Shown: positions 34,362 to 43,700, numbered from the stretch's first letter. The stretch: 64,000 nt of DNA from Nostoc sp. UHCC 0926 (GCF_028623165.1 NZ_CP117768.1:4712001-4776000), one strand, 5' to 3'. Made by a program: numbers and translations. Notes: generated by a model from the sequence alone, not told the origin.

Positions 34362-34859
34362 ATGGGGAAGGTTTTAGTCTTAAACGCATCTTACGAACCT
34401 CTCAATATAACGAGTTGGCGTCGTGCTGCGGTTCTGTTAATCAAGGGCAAAGCAGAACGCGTGGAACACAACGGTAAATTCCTTTATTCGGATTTCCCGT
34501 TGCCGACCGTGATCCGGTTGCGTCATTATGTACGCGTTCCTTATAAAGAAATTCCTCTGACTCGCCGAAATATATTGCACCGTGACGGTCATGGCTGTCA
34601 ATACTGTGGTTACACAGGGGATGAGTTGACCCTAGACCATGTAATACCGCGATCGCGCGGCGGAGGCGATACCTGGGAAAACATTGTGACCGCTTGTGTC
34701 CGTTGCAATGTCAAAAAAGGCAGTCGCACTCCCCACGAAGCTCATATGCCTTTGCGTCATCCCCCCCGCCAACCTTATAGCAGCCTCTATTTCGAGGTCA
34801 GCAAACATCTTAAGAGTGGACTACACACAGAGTGGCAAAAGTATGTTATAGGTCTTTGA
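34362..34859 (+). CDS. HNH endonuclease family protein
   Basis: A 165-residue protein very typical of cyanobacteria: MGKVLVLNASYEPLNITSWRRAAVLLIKGKAE, then an HNH core with two CxxC zinc pairs (CQYCG and CVRCN), the metal/catalytic LDHVIPRSRGG and a TWENIVTAC helix. HNH proteins cleave or nick DNA, but this highly conserved chromosomal subgroup has no assigned role. It is a stand-alone gene with a 250-bp upstream spacer, followed by a 1.2-kb gene-free stretch. Confidence 0.88.
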   Translation: MGKVLVLNASYEPLNITSWRRAAVLLIKGKAERVEHNGKFLYSDFPLPTVIRLRHYVRVPYKEIPLTRRNILHRDGHGCQYCGYTGDELTLDHVIPRSRGGGDTWENIVTACVRCNVKKGSRTPHEAHMPLRHPPRQPYSSLYFEVSKHLKSGLHTEWQKYVIGL

Positions 34860-36079
34860 CATGACGTAACCTAATCCTAAAAGCATAAAGAAATAGTCAC
34901 AGGTTGGCGTTTGTGATTATTTTTAGAGTCTGGCTAAAATTGTCTTGGACACATTTGCTTTAACAAATTGTCTGCTGGCTCAGGTTTGTTCAGGCATTGT
35001 AATGCACATTTTTTGGCAGAAACCAACGCAGTCGTCTGCATAAATCTAGCCAATAAAGACAGCAGCCGACGCTAGTAGGTTGCTAGCGCTGACGCTCAAT
35101 AACTTGCTAACGCTAACACCATTTCTTTGTGAGGCTGCGCCAAATTTTCTTGGCTTCTTATTTCTTTCTTTGTGTCCTACCATGCGGGAAGCCACTTCTC
35201 AACTCTTGGAGAGGCTGCGCCAACGAGACGCTTTGCGAACGTCTCTATGCGTTCAACTCTTGGAGACGCTGCGCGAATGCGGTTCCTTCCTCATGTAGTT
35301 TGGCGCATCTTCATGCAGAATTGGTATAATACCACGGTGCTGGCTCCTTTATGCCTCTTAATCCGTCCATTCTTACGGGTGACGCTCCTTCTGGTGCGTC
35401 CGCTACGTGTAGCTTACTTGTATTGTAGGGGTACGTCGCTACCACCACTCCCTACAACTGGGAGAACGTCCCGTATTACTTCTCTACGAGACGCTCCGCG
35501 AACGTGGAAGCAAGCTAGCAAGAGCGTCTTTGAAAGAGAAGTTCAGATCGCCAGAAGTCGCCGCTGTGACTTCTCTTTGCAACGGGGTGGCTCACCTCCT
35601 GCCTTCTTGCACTGGGCTTGACTCTAAATGATCAGAATTTTCAAAGGGGATATGAAACACGCGTTGTTGATTAAAAATAATTGTTAATTGCTCAATAGTC
35701 ACAATAATGAGAGTATTGAGCATAAGAATATTTCAAATATCAAAGACTAGCCTGAAAGTATAAGATAGGAAGTATACCCTAAGCCAGATAAAAATTTCGC
35801 TTATTAAATTTACGGAAGAGAAAAAAAGATCCTAAAACAGATTATATGCTGTCAGATACAAGCCTGATATCCTAAACTTCCTTGTTTCCAGCATCTATAC
35901 GCCCGCTAGTGGAATTTAGTTGATTTTTGAGTACTGTTACTGAGAAAAAAATATACTTAGATGTATAGTGCAATGTCTTGATATTTTTGCGAAGATCATA
36001 ATAATGTGGCTAAATTCAGTGAATTGCTGCTCGTAGTATTTCTGAATTAAAGGAGCCTCACACTTTAAAAAAGTTCCCT
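34860..36079. repeat. Gene-free interval packed with small dispersed repeats
   Basis: No credible gene in 1220 bp. From about 35070 to 35600 the sequence is a mosaic of dispersed repeats: ttgctagcgctgacgctcaa and relatives near 35083-35115, two tcttggagacgctgcgc-type units near 35205 and 35257, a cttctctacgagacgctccg module near 35480, and gaagcaagctagc near 35508. Several 60-150-codon frames across it are repeat-derived. 35640-36079 is AT-rich and probably carries the promoter of the DHH gene. Confidence 0.75.
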
Positions 36080-37363
36080 ATGTACTTGAATTCTCCCGTT
36101 ACTCAGTTAGAGAGTTTGTCATTGACCACAGAGCCAAACCCAGAGGAACCTGAAATCGAGAAAGCGCCAGTGGAAGTTGCATTTAAGAGTCCGTCATTAC
36201 CGCCATCGGTAGGTGAAGGAGCTATATATCTCAGTCACCGTGGTAATTCTCTGGTACAACAAAAGTCAGAAGAACTGCAAAAAACCTTTCTGGCACACCG
36301 ACACGATCGCCAACTGATAATTCTGCAAGATTTTCCTGACCCTGATGCCCTTTCCTGTGCCTGGGCTTACCAGTTAATTGCCCAGCAATATGATATCAAA
36401 TGTGAAATCATTTATGCTGGCGCATTGAGCCATCAAGAAAATATTGCCTTGGTGAGGCTGACTAATTTACCTATCCACCGCTGGACGCCACAAACCTTGA
36501 AAACCAAAGATTTGTCATCTTATCAAGGTTTTGTATTAATTGATAACCAGGGAACCACTTCACAGCTACTCTCAGCGGTGCAGCAGGCTAGAATTCCCCT
36601 AGTAGCCCTGATCGACCATCACAGTATCCAAGGTGATCTCCAAGCAGAATTTGAGGATATCCGTCCCTATGTAAGAGCGACAGCAACAATTTTTACTCAA
36701 TACCTGCAAACGGGATTACTGGCATTAGATACCAGCATAAATCAACACGTCAAATGCGCTACTGCCTTGATGCATGGCTTGCGATCAGATACAAATCGGC
36801 TAATGCAAGCGCAAGAAGAAGACTTTATGGCAGCTGCGTATTTAAGCCGATTTTATGACGCCCAATTGCTAAACGCCATTTTACAGGCGAACTGTTCCAA
36901 GCGGGTAATGGATGTGATCGAGCGATCGCTCAAAAACCGCATCGTTCAAAATAACTTTTCCATTGCTGGTGTTGGTTACTTACGCTACGATGACCGCGAT
37001 GCCATCCCCCAAGCGGCTGATTTTCTCGTCACTGAAGAAAACGTCCACACCGCCGTAGTTTACGGCATTGTTCACGATGAAGACGAAGAACTAGAAATAG
37101 TCATCGGCTCCCTGAGAACCACCAAACTTACCCTTGACCCTGATGAATTCATCAAAGAAGCCTTTGGACAAGATAGCGCCGGGCGGTTTTTTGGCGGTGG
37201 AAGGACAAGCGCAGGCGGCTTTGAAATTCCAATGGGTTTCTTATCTGGCAGTAACGAAAATTCCGCCTATGCGAAAATGAAATGGGAAGTATTCGACGCT
37301 CAAATTAAGCAAAAATTGCTGAGGTTGGTTAACCCTAGAGACAACCCGATTCAGTCGGAATAG
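36080..37363 (+). CDS. DHH/DHHA1 family phosphoesterase (NrnA-like)
   Basis: A 427-residue protein with the DHH motifs: DFPDPDALSCAWAYQL (motif I, near residue 89), LIDNQGTT (motif II), LIDHHS (the DHH motif, near residue 182) and a DTN-like SDTNRLM. The C-terminal DHHA1 domain has the glycine-rich GRFFGGGRTSAGGFEIP. Relatives degrade oligoribonucleotides or 3'-phosphoadenosine 5'-phosphate; which one applies here is not decidable. Residues 1 to about 60 are a cyanobacterium-type low-complexity leader. A terminator hairpin follows at 37456. Confidence 0.87.
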   Translation: MYLNSPVTQLESLSLTTEPNPEEPEIEKAPVEVAFKSPSLPPSVGEGAIYLSHRGNSLVQQKSEELQKTFLAHRHDRQLIILQDFPDPDALSCAWAYQLIAQQYDIKCEIIYAGALSHQENIALVRLTNLPIHRWTPQTLKTKDLSSYQGFVLIDNQGTTSQLLSAVQQARIPLVALIDHHSIQGDLQAEFEDIRPYVRATATIFTQYLQTGLLALDTSINQHVKCATALMHGLRSDTNRLMQAQEEDFMAAAYLSRFYDAQLLNAILQANCSKRVMDVIERSLKNRIVQNNFSIAGVGYLRYDDRDAIPQAADFLVTEENVHTAVVYGIVHDEDEELEIVIGSLRTTKLTLDPDEFIKEAFGQDSAGRFFGGGRTSAGGFEIPMGFLSGSNENSAYAKMKWEVFDAQIKQKLLRLVNPRDNPIQSE

Positions 37364-37455
37364 AGGGAGAAGGAGATGGGGAAAACTCCTAACTCATGCA
37401 GCAGTCAAAGTGTTTGGTCAGATAGCATCCCTAAATTATTCGTGATAAACATATT

Positions 37456-37500
37456 TCCCGACTTTTGTAAAAGGTCGGGAATCTTGTTTTTCTCAGGGAG
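37456..37500 (+). terminator. Rho-independent terminator
   Basis: A stem of 7 GC-rich pairs (37456-37462 with 37474-37480, tcccgac/gtcggga) with an AT inner stem is followed by atcttgttttt. It lies about 95 bp after the DHH gene stop and separates it from the RusA island. The remaining gap (37364-37668) is AT-rich. Confidence 0.7.
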
Positions 37501-37668
37501 ACTAAACTGATAGAGGATGTAATTTGTGCCTAATGTTAAGTAGGTAGGCACAAATAAAATTAACTCGCATGTACCTATTGTATAAGTATAGATATGCCCA
37601 ACATATCAGGAGTCATCTGTTAAAATTGCTGTAAGTTTGTTAACTAATTATCAAGATATGCACTTGGA

Positions 37669-38079
37669 ATGCGAATAATACCTTTTGAATTTCTCATTCC
37701 CAGACGACCTGTTTCGTTACAAACAAAGAAAAGAGAAAATCTTCAGGCATGGAAGAATTTTGTGCGCCTTGAAGCCCAAAAGGTTTGGAAAGATAATAGT
37801 CCCATTAAAGAAGGTGATTTACAACTGACGCTAGTTTATCTTTGTGATGAGTTTCCGGCTGACATCGATAACATTATCAAGCCAATTCAGGATGCACTCA
37901 TAGACTTAGTTTTTGAAGATGATAGTTTAGTATCAGATGTAGATAGTCATCGTCGGTTTCTGTCTGATCCGATTGAGATTAAAAGTCTACCTTCCTTATT
38001 ACAGCGTGCTGTGATCACAGGTAAAGAATGTGTTTATGTAAAAGTGAGTGAATCTCAACCACTGGACAAATACTTATGA
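37669..38079 (+). CDS. RusA family Holliday junction resolvase
   Basis: A 136-residue protein with the RusA fold and its acidic site in PADIDNIIKPIQDALIDLVFEDDSLVSD: two Asp in DxDN and a later acidic pair, as in the Asp70/Asp72/Asp91 site of E. coli RusA. RusA resolves four-way DNA junctions and is usually encoded in prophages. Start ATG at 37669; a nearby ATG at 37658 is in another frame and closes quickly. Its stop overlaps the next start by 4 bp (ATGA), so the two genes are translationally coupled. Confidence 0.82.
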   Translation: MRIIPFEFLIPRRPVSLQTKKRENLQAWKNFVRLEAQKVWKDNSPIKEGDLQLTLVYLCDEFPADIDNIIKPIQDALIDLVFEDDSLVSDVDSHRRFLSDPIEIKSLPSLLQRAVITGKECVYVKVSESQPLDKYL

Positions 38080-39209
38080 TTAATAATACTAAAACTCTAT
38101 ATGATCAAAAGGTAAAATCTTTGGCAGAGAAGTACAAAAGTCAAGGATTTCGTGTTTTCACTGAACCCAAAACAGATGAATTCCCATTCGATTTGGGTAA
38201 CTACCAGCCAGATATGATTGCTATTAAAGACGGCTCAGGTTTGGTAATTGAAGTAAAAACCAGCCTCAGCCGAGTGTCAGTTGATTGTTTACAAGTTTTA
38301 GCAGAGGAAGTGAGCAAACATCCAGGCTGGCGTTTTTTATTGGTAACGCTTGAAGACATAGAAGCCAAGTCATTACCTGGAACATCTGAAGATGAAGAAC
38401 TTCCTTCATGGCAAAAGCTAAAGGATCAGTTTTCCCAAGTACGGGAGCTTATTAAAAATGATGAAATTCAGTCTGCTTTTCTTTTTTTATGGAGTATTTT
38501 TGAGGATGCTTTAAGAAAGCGAGCAATCGATGTGTCAATTCCTATTGAACGTTTCCCAGTTATAGGTTTAATCAAACATCTGTACTCTTTAGGAGAGTTA
38601 TCAATCTCTCAATTCGACCTTGCTCAAGATTGTTTTAAAGTTAGTAATCGTGTTGCTCACGGATATATTGAAAACCTAACTTTGCCATTGGTACATAATT
38701 TGGACAATTTGGTTCGTGAATTGTTAACTGAATGGAAAGTCAAATTCGATGTTAGTCAACTTTCACCAGAGGATCTAGCTGCTTTTCATACCTGGCTTGC
38801 GGAATTCTATGCAGCATCCCGGGATAAACAACTAAAATTGAGCACAGATTTAACAAATAATAAAATCCATTTTTCAGTACTAGAATCAATTGAAAATTTA
38901 AGAAATGAGAAATTAAACTTAAAGTACAAACAGCTTATAAATGTCGAATGCGATGTTAGTGGACTTTCATCAGAGGATCTCGCCGCATTTCGTGCCTGGT
39001 TTACGGAATTCTATCCACTAGCCTGGGATAAACAGATTGAAAAAGATGTGGCTCAACAAGAAACCCTATCGTCTATTACTGACAGTCCAACCTTAGAACC
39101 TTTAACCGACCTTGACTCCTGGACTCAGAGTTTAATAGGTGTAATCCAGCTAGGAGAAGAAAATCCGACAGAAAATTATGTGGATTATTTAGAGGAGAAA
39201 TACGGTTGA
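38076..39209 (+). CDS. Fusion of a REase-like nuclease, HEPN-like helices and antitoxin-like repeats
   Basis: A 377-residue mosaic. Residues about 1-110 resemble archaeal-HJR-type restriction-fold nucleases: FPFDLGNYQPDMIAI, then VIEVKTSLSRV (D...ExK). Residues about 115-215 are helical with a HEPN-like NRVAHGY end. Two copies of an antitoxin-type segment follow (LSPEDLAAFHTWLAEFYAA near 226-244 and LSSEDLAAFRAWFTEFYPL near 302-320). The C-terminus DLDSWTQSLIGVIQLGEE...NYVDYLEEKYG is the usual tail of antitoxins paired with PIN toxins. The stop overlaps the PIN gene start by 4 bp (TTGA). I read it as a nuclease gene fused to the antitoxin of the next gene. Confidence 0.7.
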   Translation: MINNTKTLYDQKVKSLAEKYKSQGFRVFTEPKTDEFPFDLGNYQPDMIAIKDGSGLVIEVKTSLSRVSVDCLQVLAEEVSKHPGWRFLLVTLEDIEAKSLPGTSEDEELPSWQKLKDQFSQVRELIKNDEIQSAFLFLWSIFEDALRKRAIDVSIPIERFPVIGLIKHLYSLGELSISQFDLAQDCFKVSNRVAHGYIENLTLPLVHNLDNLVRELLTEWKVKFDVSQLSPEDLAAFHTWLAEFYAASRDKQLKLSTDLTNNKIHFSVLESIENLRNEKLNLKYKQLINVECDVSGLSSEDLAAFRAWFTEFYPLAWDKQIEKDVAQQETLSSITDSPTLEPLTDLDSWTQSLIGVIQLGEENPTENYVDYLEEKYG

Positions 39210-39619
39210 AACGGGTGTTGTTCGACAGCGATGTGTTGCTCGATATTTTGGCACAGCGTGAACCATTTGATGTAGCTTCCGCAAGAGCGTTAAATACAGT
39301 AATGCAGAATCAAGTACAAGGTTATGTTTCAGGTCATGCAGTAACCAATATTTTCTATATTCTGCGTCGTAAAGTTGGTAATGAAGTAGCGTGTGAACTA
39401 TTAGCAAAGTTATTGCAGCACCTTCAAGTTGCCAGCGTGACAGATGAAGTTATTCGGCAAGCTTTGAATAGCCCAATTAAGGATTTTGAGGATGCGGTAA
39501 CGAGTGCTGCAGCGCTTACGGCAGGTTTAGAAATAATTGTGACGCGAAACACACCCGATTTTGTGGCTTCTTTAGTTCCGCCAATGCTGCCAGATGAGTT
39601 TTTGACAACGCTAATTTGA
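39206..39619 (+). CDS. PIN-domain toxin
   Basis: A 137-residue PIN protein starting at TTG (39206), inside the last codons of the upstream fusion gene. It begins KRVLFDSDVLLDILAQREPFD (first acidic cluster), has KDFEDAVTSAAAL (central acidic residue) and ends with IVTRNTPDF. The subgroup is PIN_3-like, where the second acid is replaced (TNIFYIL). PIN toxins are Mg-dependent RNases. Its antitoxin is most likely the C-terminal part of the preceding protein. Confidence 0.82.
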   Translation: MKRVLFDSDVLLDILAQREPFDVASARALNTVMQNQVQGYVSGHAVTNIFYILRRKVGNEVACELLAKLLQHLQVASVTDEVIRQALNSPIKDFEDAVTSAAALTAGLEIIVTRNTPDFVASLVPPMLPDEFLTTLI

Positions 39620-39648
39620 GTGAGTTTATTTTTATGAGAGGTATAAAA

Positions 39649-39894
39649 ATGACACAGTAAAAATTGTTTAATGAGTTTTCATCCCTTCCTGCGGAAGCAC
39701 AGCGTCAAGTAATCGACTTTATTGCTTTTTTGCGACAAAGATATCCAGTAGTTAAACCAGCCTCTCAGTCATCTAATATTGACTTGATAAATCATAGCTT
39801 TATTGGGATATGGAGCGATCGCCAAGATTTAGCTGATAGCACTGCTTGGGTGCGTGGTGTTCGAGAAAATGAGTGGTCAAAGTCAGATGACTAA
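39649..39894 (+). pseudogene. DUF2281/VapB-type antitoxin with an early stop codon
   Basis: The natural start appears to be ATG at 39649, with a GAGAGG ribosome site seven bases before it. The frame then reads M-T-Q-stop(TAA, 39658-39660)-K-L-F-N-E-F-SSLPAEAQRQVIDFIAFLRQRY, which is the normal opening of this antitoxin family apart from the stop at codon 4 (likely CAA or CAG changed to TAA). Translation could restart at TTG 39664, giving 76 residues. The C-terminal part (GIWSDRQDLADSTAWVRGVRENEW) is intact. It overlaps the PIN toxin that follows. Confidence 0.75.
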
Positions 39895-40285
39895 TTCAAC
39901 CATCGTTGATACTGATATTTTAATTGATGTAGGTCGCGGTCTTCTCGAAGCAGTAAAGTATTTGCAAAATCTCAAAGCGAGTTCTGCCTTGGCAATTAGC
40001 ATAATCACACAGATGGAACTAATGGTAGGTTGTGCTAACAAAGCAGAACTACAAACATTAGAAAATTTCCTCAAACAGTTTTATATCATTAAGATTGACC
40101 AGGCTGTATCTGACACAGCAGTTGATTTATTGCGGTCTTATCGGCTAAGTCATGGCTTGCTCATTCCTGATAGTCTCATTGCAGCTACAGCAATAGTGTC
40201 GAATTACCCGTTTATCATAAAAAACCAACGGGATTACAGATTTATATCAAGGTTTAAACCTATTGCCATATCCATAACACGTTAG
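39887..40285 (+). CDS. vapC: VapC-type PIN-domain toxin
   Basis: A 132-residue PIN RNase. Acidic residues are in IVDTDILIDVGRG, TQMELMVGC and LIPDSLIAATAI, and the basic end is KNQRDYRFI. The start at 39887 (MTNSTIVDTD) overlaps the antitoxin stop by 8 bp (ATGACTAA); an in-frame ATG at 39869 is an alternative. VapC toxins cut tRNA or rRNA and are held by a cognate VapB; here the VapB gene has a premature stop (previous entry) while all toxin motifs are intact. Confidence 0.85.
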   Translation: MTNSTIVDTDILIDVGRGLLEAVKYLQNLKASSALAISIITQMELMVGCANKAELQTLENFLKQFYIIKIDQAVSDTAVDLLRSYRLSHGLLIPDSLIAATAIVSNYPFIIKNQRDYRFISRFKPIAISITR

Positions 40286-40428
40286 AATAACTAACGCCGC
40301 TTTGCACCGGACAGATCGCAGATCAACGAATACGTAATAATGATTAAGATTAGGATAGATTAAGTAACACCACACGTAAATCCTAACTCAGCACGGGCTA
40401 CGACCTGTTACGCTAACAAAATTAAAGT

Positions 40429-40923
40429 ATGGAACTATATTTAATTCGTCATGGCATCGCCGAAGACAAGGGATTAGGCATCAAAGATGAGGAGCGCAGC
40501 CTTACCAAAGAAGGACGGCAAAAAACTGAGAAAGTTGCCCAGAAACTTGTTAAATTAGGTTTAAACTTTGATTTAATTCTCACTAGCCCCTTAGTGCGTG
40601 CCCGCCAAACGGCTGAAATCCTTATAGCAGAAAAACTAAGCTCCCAGTTAGAGGAATCTAGCCACCTCACCCACGATGGTCAAATTTCTAGTTGGCTAAA
40701 AGACTGGTTAGAGCCAAGGAATTATTCCCAAAATACCCAACTGGCGCTGGTTGGACACGAACCTGATTTGACCAATTGGGCAGAAATTCTCCTCTGGGGG
40801 GAAGTCAAAGCAAGCTTAGTCTTGAAAAAAGCAGGTATGATTGGGATAAAACTACCAGAAACAGGTTCTCCTCTGGGTCGTAGTCAGATGTTTTGGTTGA
40901 CACCACCCAAGTACCTGCTATAA
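40429..40923 (+). CDS. sixA: Phosphohistidine phosphatase SixA
   Basis: A 164-residue histidine phosphatase with the RHG signature at the N-terminus (LYLIRHGIAEDKG), DLILTSPLVRARQTAEIL in the middle and a second catalytic His in LVGHEPDL. SixA removes phosphate from histidine in phosphorelay proteins. It precedes gltA by 108 bp on the same strand, but the gap contains its own upstream elements, so co-transcription is uncertain. Confidence 0.9.
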   Translation: MELYLIRHGIAEDKGLGIKDEERSLTKEGRQKTEKVAQKLVKLGLNFDLILTSPLVRARQTAEILIAEKLSSQLEESSHLTHDGQISSWLKDWLEPRNYSQNTQLALVGHEPDLTNWAEILLWGEVKASLVLKKAGMIGIKLPETGSPLGRSQMFWLTPPKYLL

Positions 40924-41031
40924 CAGTTTTTCAACATTTTTGATTGTTGTTAGAACGGCTACTGTTATGGCGACAATAAATTTCTGGTAAGTTAGCTTGA
41001 TCAGATATTTCAAAAAGCAAATGGTGTTGCC

Positions 41032-42168
41032 ATGATGGTGTGCGAATACAAGCCTGGTTTAGAAGGCATTCCCGCCGCCCAATCAAGTATCAGCTATGTT
41101 GATGGGCAAAAAGGAATACTAGAATATCGTGGCATCCGGATTGAAGAACTAGCAGAAAAAAGTACATTCATAGAAACTGCTTATCTCTTAATCTGGGGTG
41201 AACTGCCAAGCAAGGAACAACTGGAAACATTTGAGCATGAAGTTCGTTACCACAGGCGAATAAAATACCGCATTCGGGACATGATGAAATGCTTTCCAGA
41301 AAGCGGTCACCCAATGGATGCCTTGCAAGCCTCTGCTGCTGCTTTAGGCTTGTTTTATTCGCTCCGCGATTTACATAATCCTGCCTACATTCGAGATTCG
41401 GTAGTGCGCTTGATAGCAACCATTCCCACAATGGTGGCGGCGTTTCAATTGATGCGAAAAGGCAATGACCCCGTGCGTCCCCGTGATGACTTAGACTATT
41501 CCGCCAACTTTCTATACATGCTCAATGAGCAAGAACCCGATCCTCTGATGGCGCGGATTTTTGATATCTGCTTGATACTTCAGGTCGAGCATACAATGAA
41601 TGCTTCCACCTTCAGTGCCAGGGTGACAGCTTCCACATTGACTGATCCTTACGCTGTGGTTGCTAGTGCCGTGGGAACCTTGGGAGGGCCCCTACATGGT
41701 GGAGCCAATGAAGAAGTAATTCAGATGTTGGAACAAATTGGCTCTGTGGAAAATGTCCGTCCCTACATAGAGGATTGTCTGCAACGTAAATCTAAGATTA
41801 TGGGCTTTGGACATCGTGTCTATAAAGTGAAAGACCCACGAGCCACAATTTTACAAGGTCTAGCCGAACAGCTGTTTGAAAAGTTTGGGCATGACAAGTT
41901 CTATGACATTGCCCAAGAGATGGAAATAGTGGTAGAGGAAAAACTCGGTAGCAAAGGGATTTATCCCAATATTGACTTTTACTCTGGTTTGGTGTACAGA
42001 AAGATGGGTATTCCCACAGACTTGTTTACACCAATATTTGCGATCGCCCGCGTTGCCGGTTGGTTAGCCCACTGGAAAGAACAACTAGCAGAAAACCGGA
42101 TTTTCCGTCCTACCCAGGTTTACAACGGTCACCACGAAGTTTCTTATACCCCCATTGACAAACGTTAA
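41032..42168 (+). CDS. gltA: Citrate synthase
   Basis: A 378-residue citrate synthase, the length of the short bacterial type. Catalytic residues are visible in GGPLHGGANEE (His), MGFGHRVYKVKDPRA (His) and NIDFYSGLVY (Asp). It condenses oxaloacetate and acetyl-CoA, feeding the oxidative branch that provides 2-oxoglutarate for nitrogen assimilation. Two Met codons stand at the start (41032, 41035); either works. The 389 bp after it (42169-42557) hold a dispersed repeat near 42180-42240 and the likely promoter of the ndh genes. Confidence 0.95.
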   Translation: MMVCEYKPGLEGIPAAQSSISYVDGQKGILEYRGIRIEELAEKSTFIETAYLLIWGELPSKEQLETFEHEVRYHRRIKYRIRDMMKCFPESGHPMDALQASAAALGLFYSLRDLHNPAYIRDSVVRLIATIPTMVAAFQLMRKGNDPVRPRDDLDYSANFLYMLNEQEPDPLMARIFDICLILQVEHTMNASTFSARVTASTLTDPYAVVASAVGTLGGPLHGGANEEVIQMLEQIGSVENVRPYIEDCLQRKSKIMGFGHRVYKVKDPRATILQGLAEQLFEKFGHDKFYDIAQEMEIVVEEKLGSKGIYPNIDFYSGLVYRKMGIPTDLFTPIFAIARVAGWLAHWKEQLAENRIFRPTQVYNGHHEVSYTPIDKR

Positions 42169-42557
42169 TTGGGCATTGGGAAGCCAGCGCCGTGGGCGGG
42201 TTTCCCGACTTGAGGCGACTGGCGTCATTGGGCATGGAAAATCGAACCGATGCCCGATATACTATGCGTTGTTTGGGCGGTCTTCACAGATCGCATCACT
42301 GCCTAAGTCCTGAAATATATACTCTCCCCTTGTCCCCTTGTCCGCTTAATAGCCAATCTCAATGCCAACCATAAGTAGGAGTTCTCATCTCGCTTCAGGG
42401 TGCTCAAACCATCCAACGATATACTAGGCATGGGAATTGGCAACAAATCTTCAATCGGGCGTGATCACAGCAAAAATTATAAATGGGTGAATTTACAGGT
42501 ATTAATTCAACTAATAGTTGGAACTCACCATGACTCGATGTCTTAAAGAGCGGAAAC

Positions 42558-43676
42558 ATGAACTCAGGAATTGACCTCCAAGGAACTTTTATTGAATCCC
42601 TCCGGGATTTAGGTATACCAGCAGGAACAGCCAAAGCGATTTGGATGCCCCTGCCAATGATACTGATGCTGATTGGGGCAACAGTGGGGGTATTAGTTGC
42701 TACTTGGCTAGAACGGAAAATTTCTGCTGCAGCACAGCAGCGAATTGGGCCAGAATACCAGGGCCCTTTTGGGTTGCTGGTACCTGTAGCAGATGGTCTG
42801 AAGTTGGTATTTAAAGAAGATATAGTGCCAGCCAAGTCTGACCCCTGGCTGTTTACCCTCGGCCCAATTATTGTTGTAATTCCGGTGTTTCTGTCGTTCC
42901 TGATCGTCCCCTTTGGGCAGAATATCGTAATTAGCAATGTGGGCATGGGCGTATTCTTGTGGATTGCCTTGTCTAGCATTCAACCCATTGGCTTGCTGAT
43001 GGCTGGCTACGCATCTAATAACAAATACTCCCTCTTAGGGGGGTTGCGGGCAGCAGCGCAATCTATTAGTTATGAAATTCCTTTGGCACTGGCGGTGTTA
43101 GCGATCGCTATGATGTCTAACAGCCTCAACACTGTTGATATTGTCAATCAACAGTCTGGCTATGGCATCCTGGGCTGGAACATTTGGCGACAACCCGTCG
43201 GTTTCCTAATCTTTTGGATAGCCGCCCTAGCTGAATGCGAACGATTACCCTTTGACTTACCCGAAGCGGAAGAAGAAATCGTAGCAGGCTATCAGACTGA
43301 ATATTCAGGCATGAAATTCGGTCTGTTCTACCTGGGTTCCTACGTTAACTTGATCCTTTCTTCCCTACTAGTAGCAATTCTCTACCTGGGCGGTTGGGAC
43401 TTTCCCCTTCCCCTGAACCTCATCGCTGGTTGGCTGGGAGTCAGTGAACTAAATCCTGTGTTCCAGATAGTAACTGCGGCTTTGGGGATCACGATGACCG
43501 TGTTCAAAGCTTATTTACTAGTGTTTGTCGCTATCTTGTTGCGCTGGACAGTGCCACGGGTACGGATTGACCAACTGTTAGATTTAGGATGGAAGTTTTT
43601 GTTGCCAGTTGGCTTGGCTAATCTCCTATTAACCGCCGCCCTGAAACTAGCCTTTCCCTTCGCCTTCGGCGGGTAA
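42558..43676 (+). CDS. ndhA: NAD(P)H-quinone oxidoreductase subunit 1
   Basis: A 372-residue integral membrane protein of the NDH-1 complex with eight or so hydrophobic helices. Conserved landmarks are KLVFKEDIVP, ALAECERLPFDLPEAEEEIVAGYQTEYS (the quinone-chamber loop) and GWKFLLPVGLANLL. It forms the quinone-binding junction between the membrane arm and the peripheral arm, in respiration and cyclic photosynthetic electron flow. First gene of the ndhA-I-G-E unit. Confidence 0.95.
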   Translation: MNSGIDLQGTFIESLRDLGIPAGTAKAIWMPLPMILMLIGATVGVLVATWLERKISAAAQQRIGPEYQGPFGLLVPVADGLKLVFKEDIVPAKSDPWLFTLGPIIVVIPVFLSFLIVPFGQNIVISNVGMGVFLWIALSSIQPIGLLMAGYASNNKYSLLGGLRAAAQSISYEIPLALAVLAIAMMSNSLNTVDIVNQQSGYGILGWNIWRQPVGFLIFWIAALAECERLPFDLPEAEEEIVAGYQTEYSGMKFGLFYLGSYVNLILSSLLVAILYLGGWDFPLPLNLIAGWLGVSELNPVFQIVTAALGITMTVFKAYLLVFVAILLRWTVPRVRIDQLLDLGWKFLLPVGLANLLLTAALKLAFPFAFGG

Positions 43677-43700
43677 GCCAATTTTAGATTTTAGATTTTA

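Noticed and set aside
35080..35621. Several overlapping plus-strand frames of 66-149 codons
   Set aside because: All run across a mosaic of dispersed repeats; composition is repeat-derived and no ribosome site is convincing.
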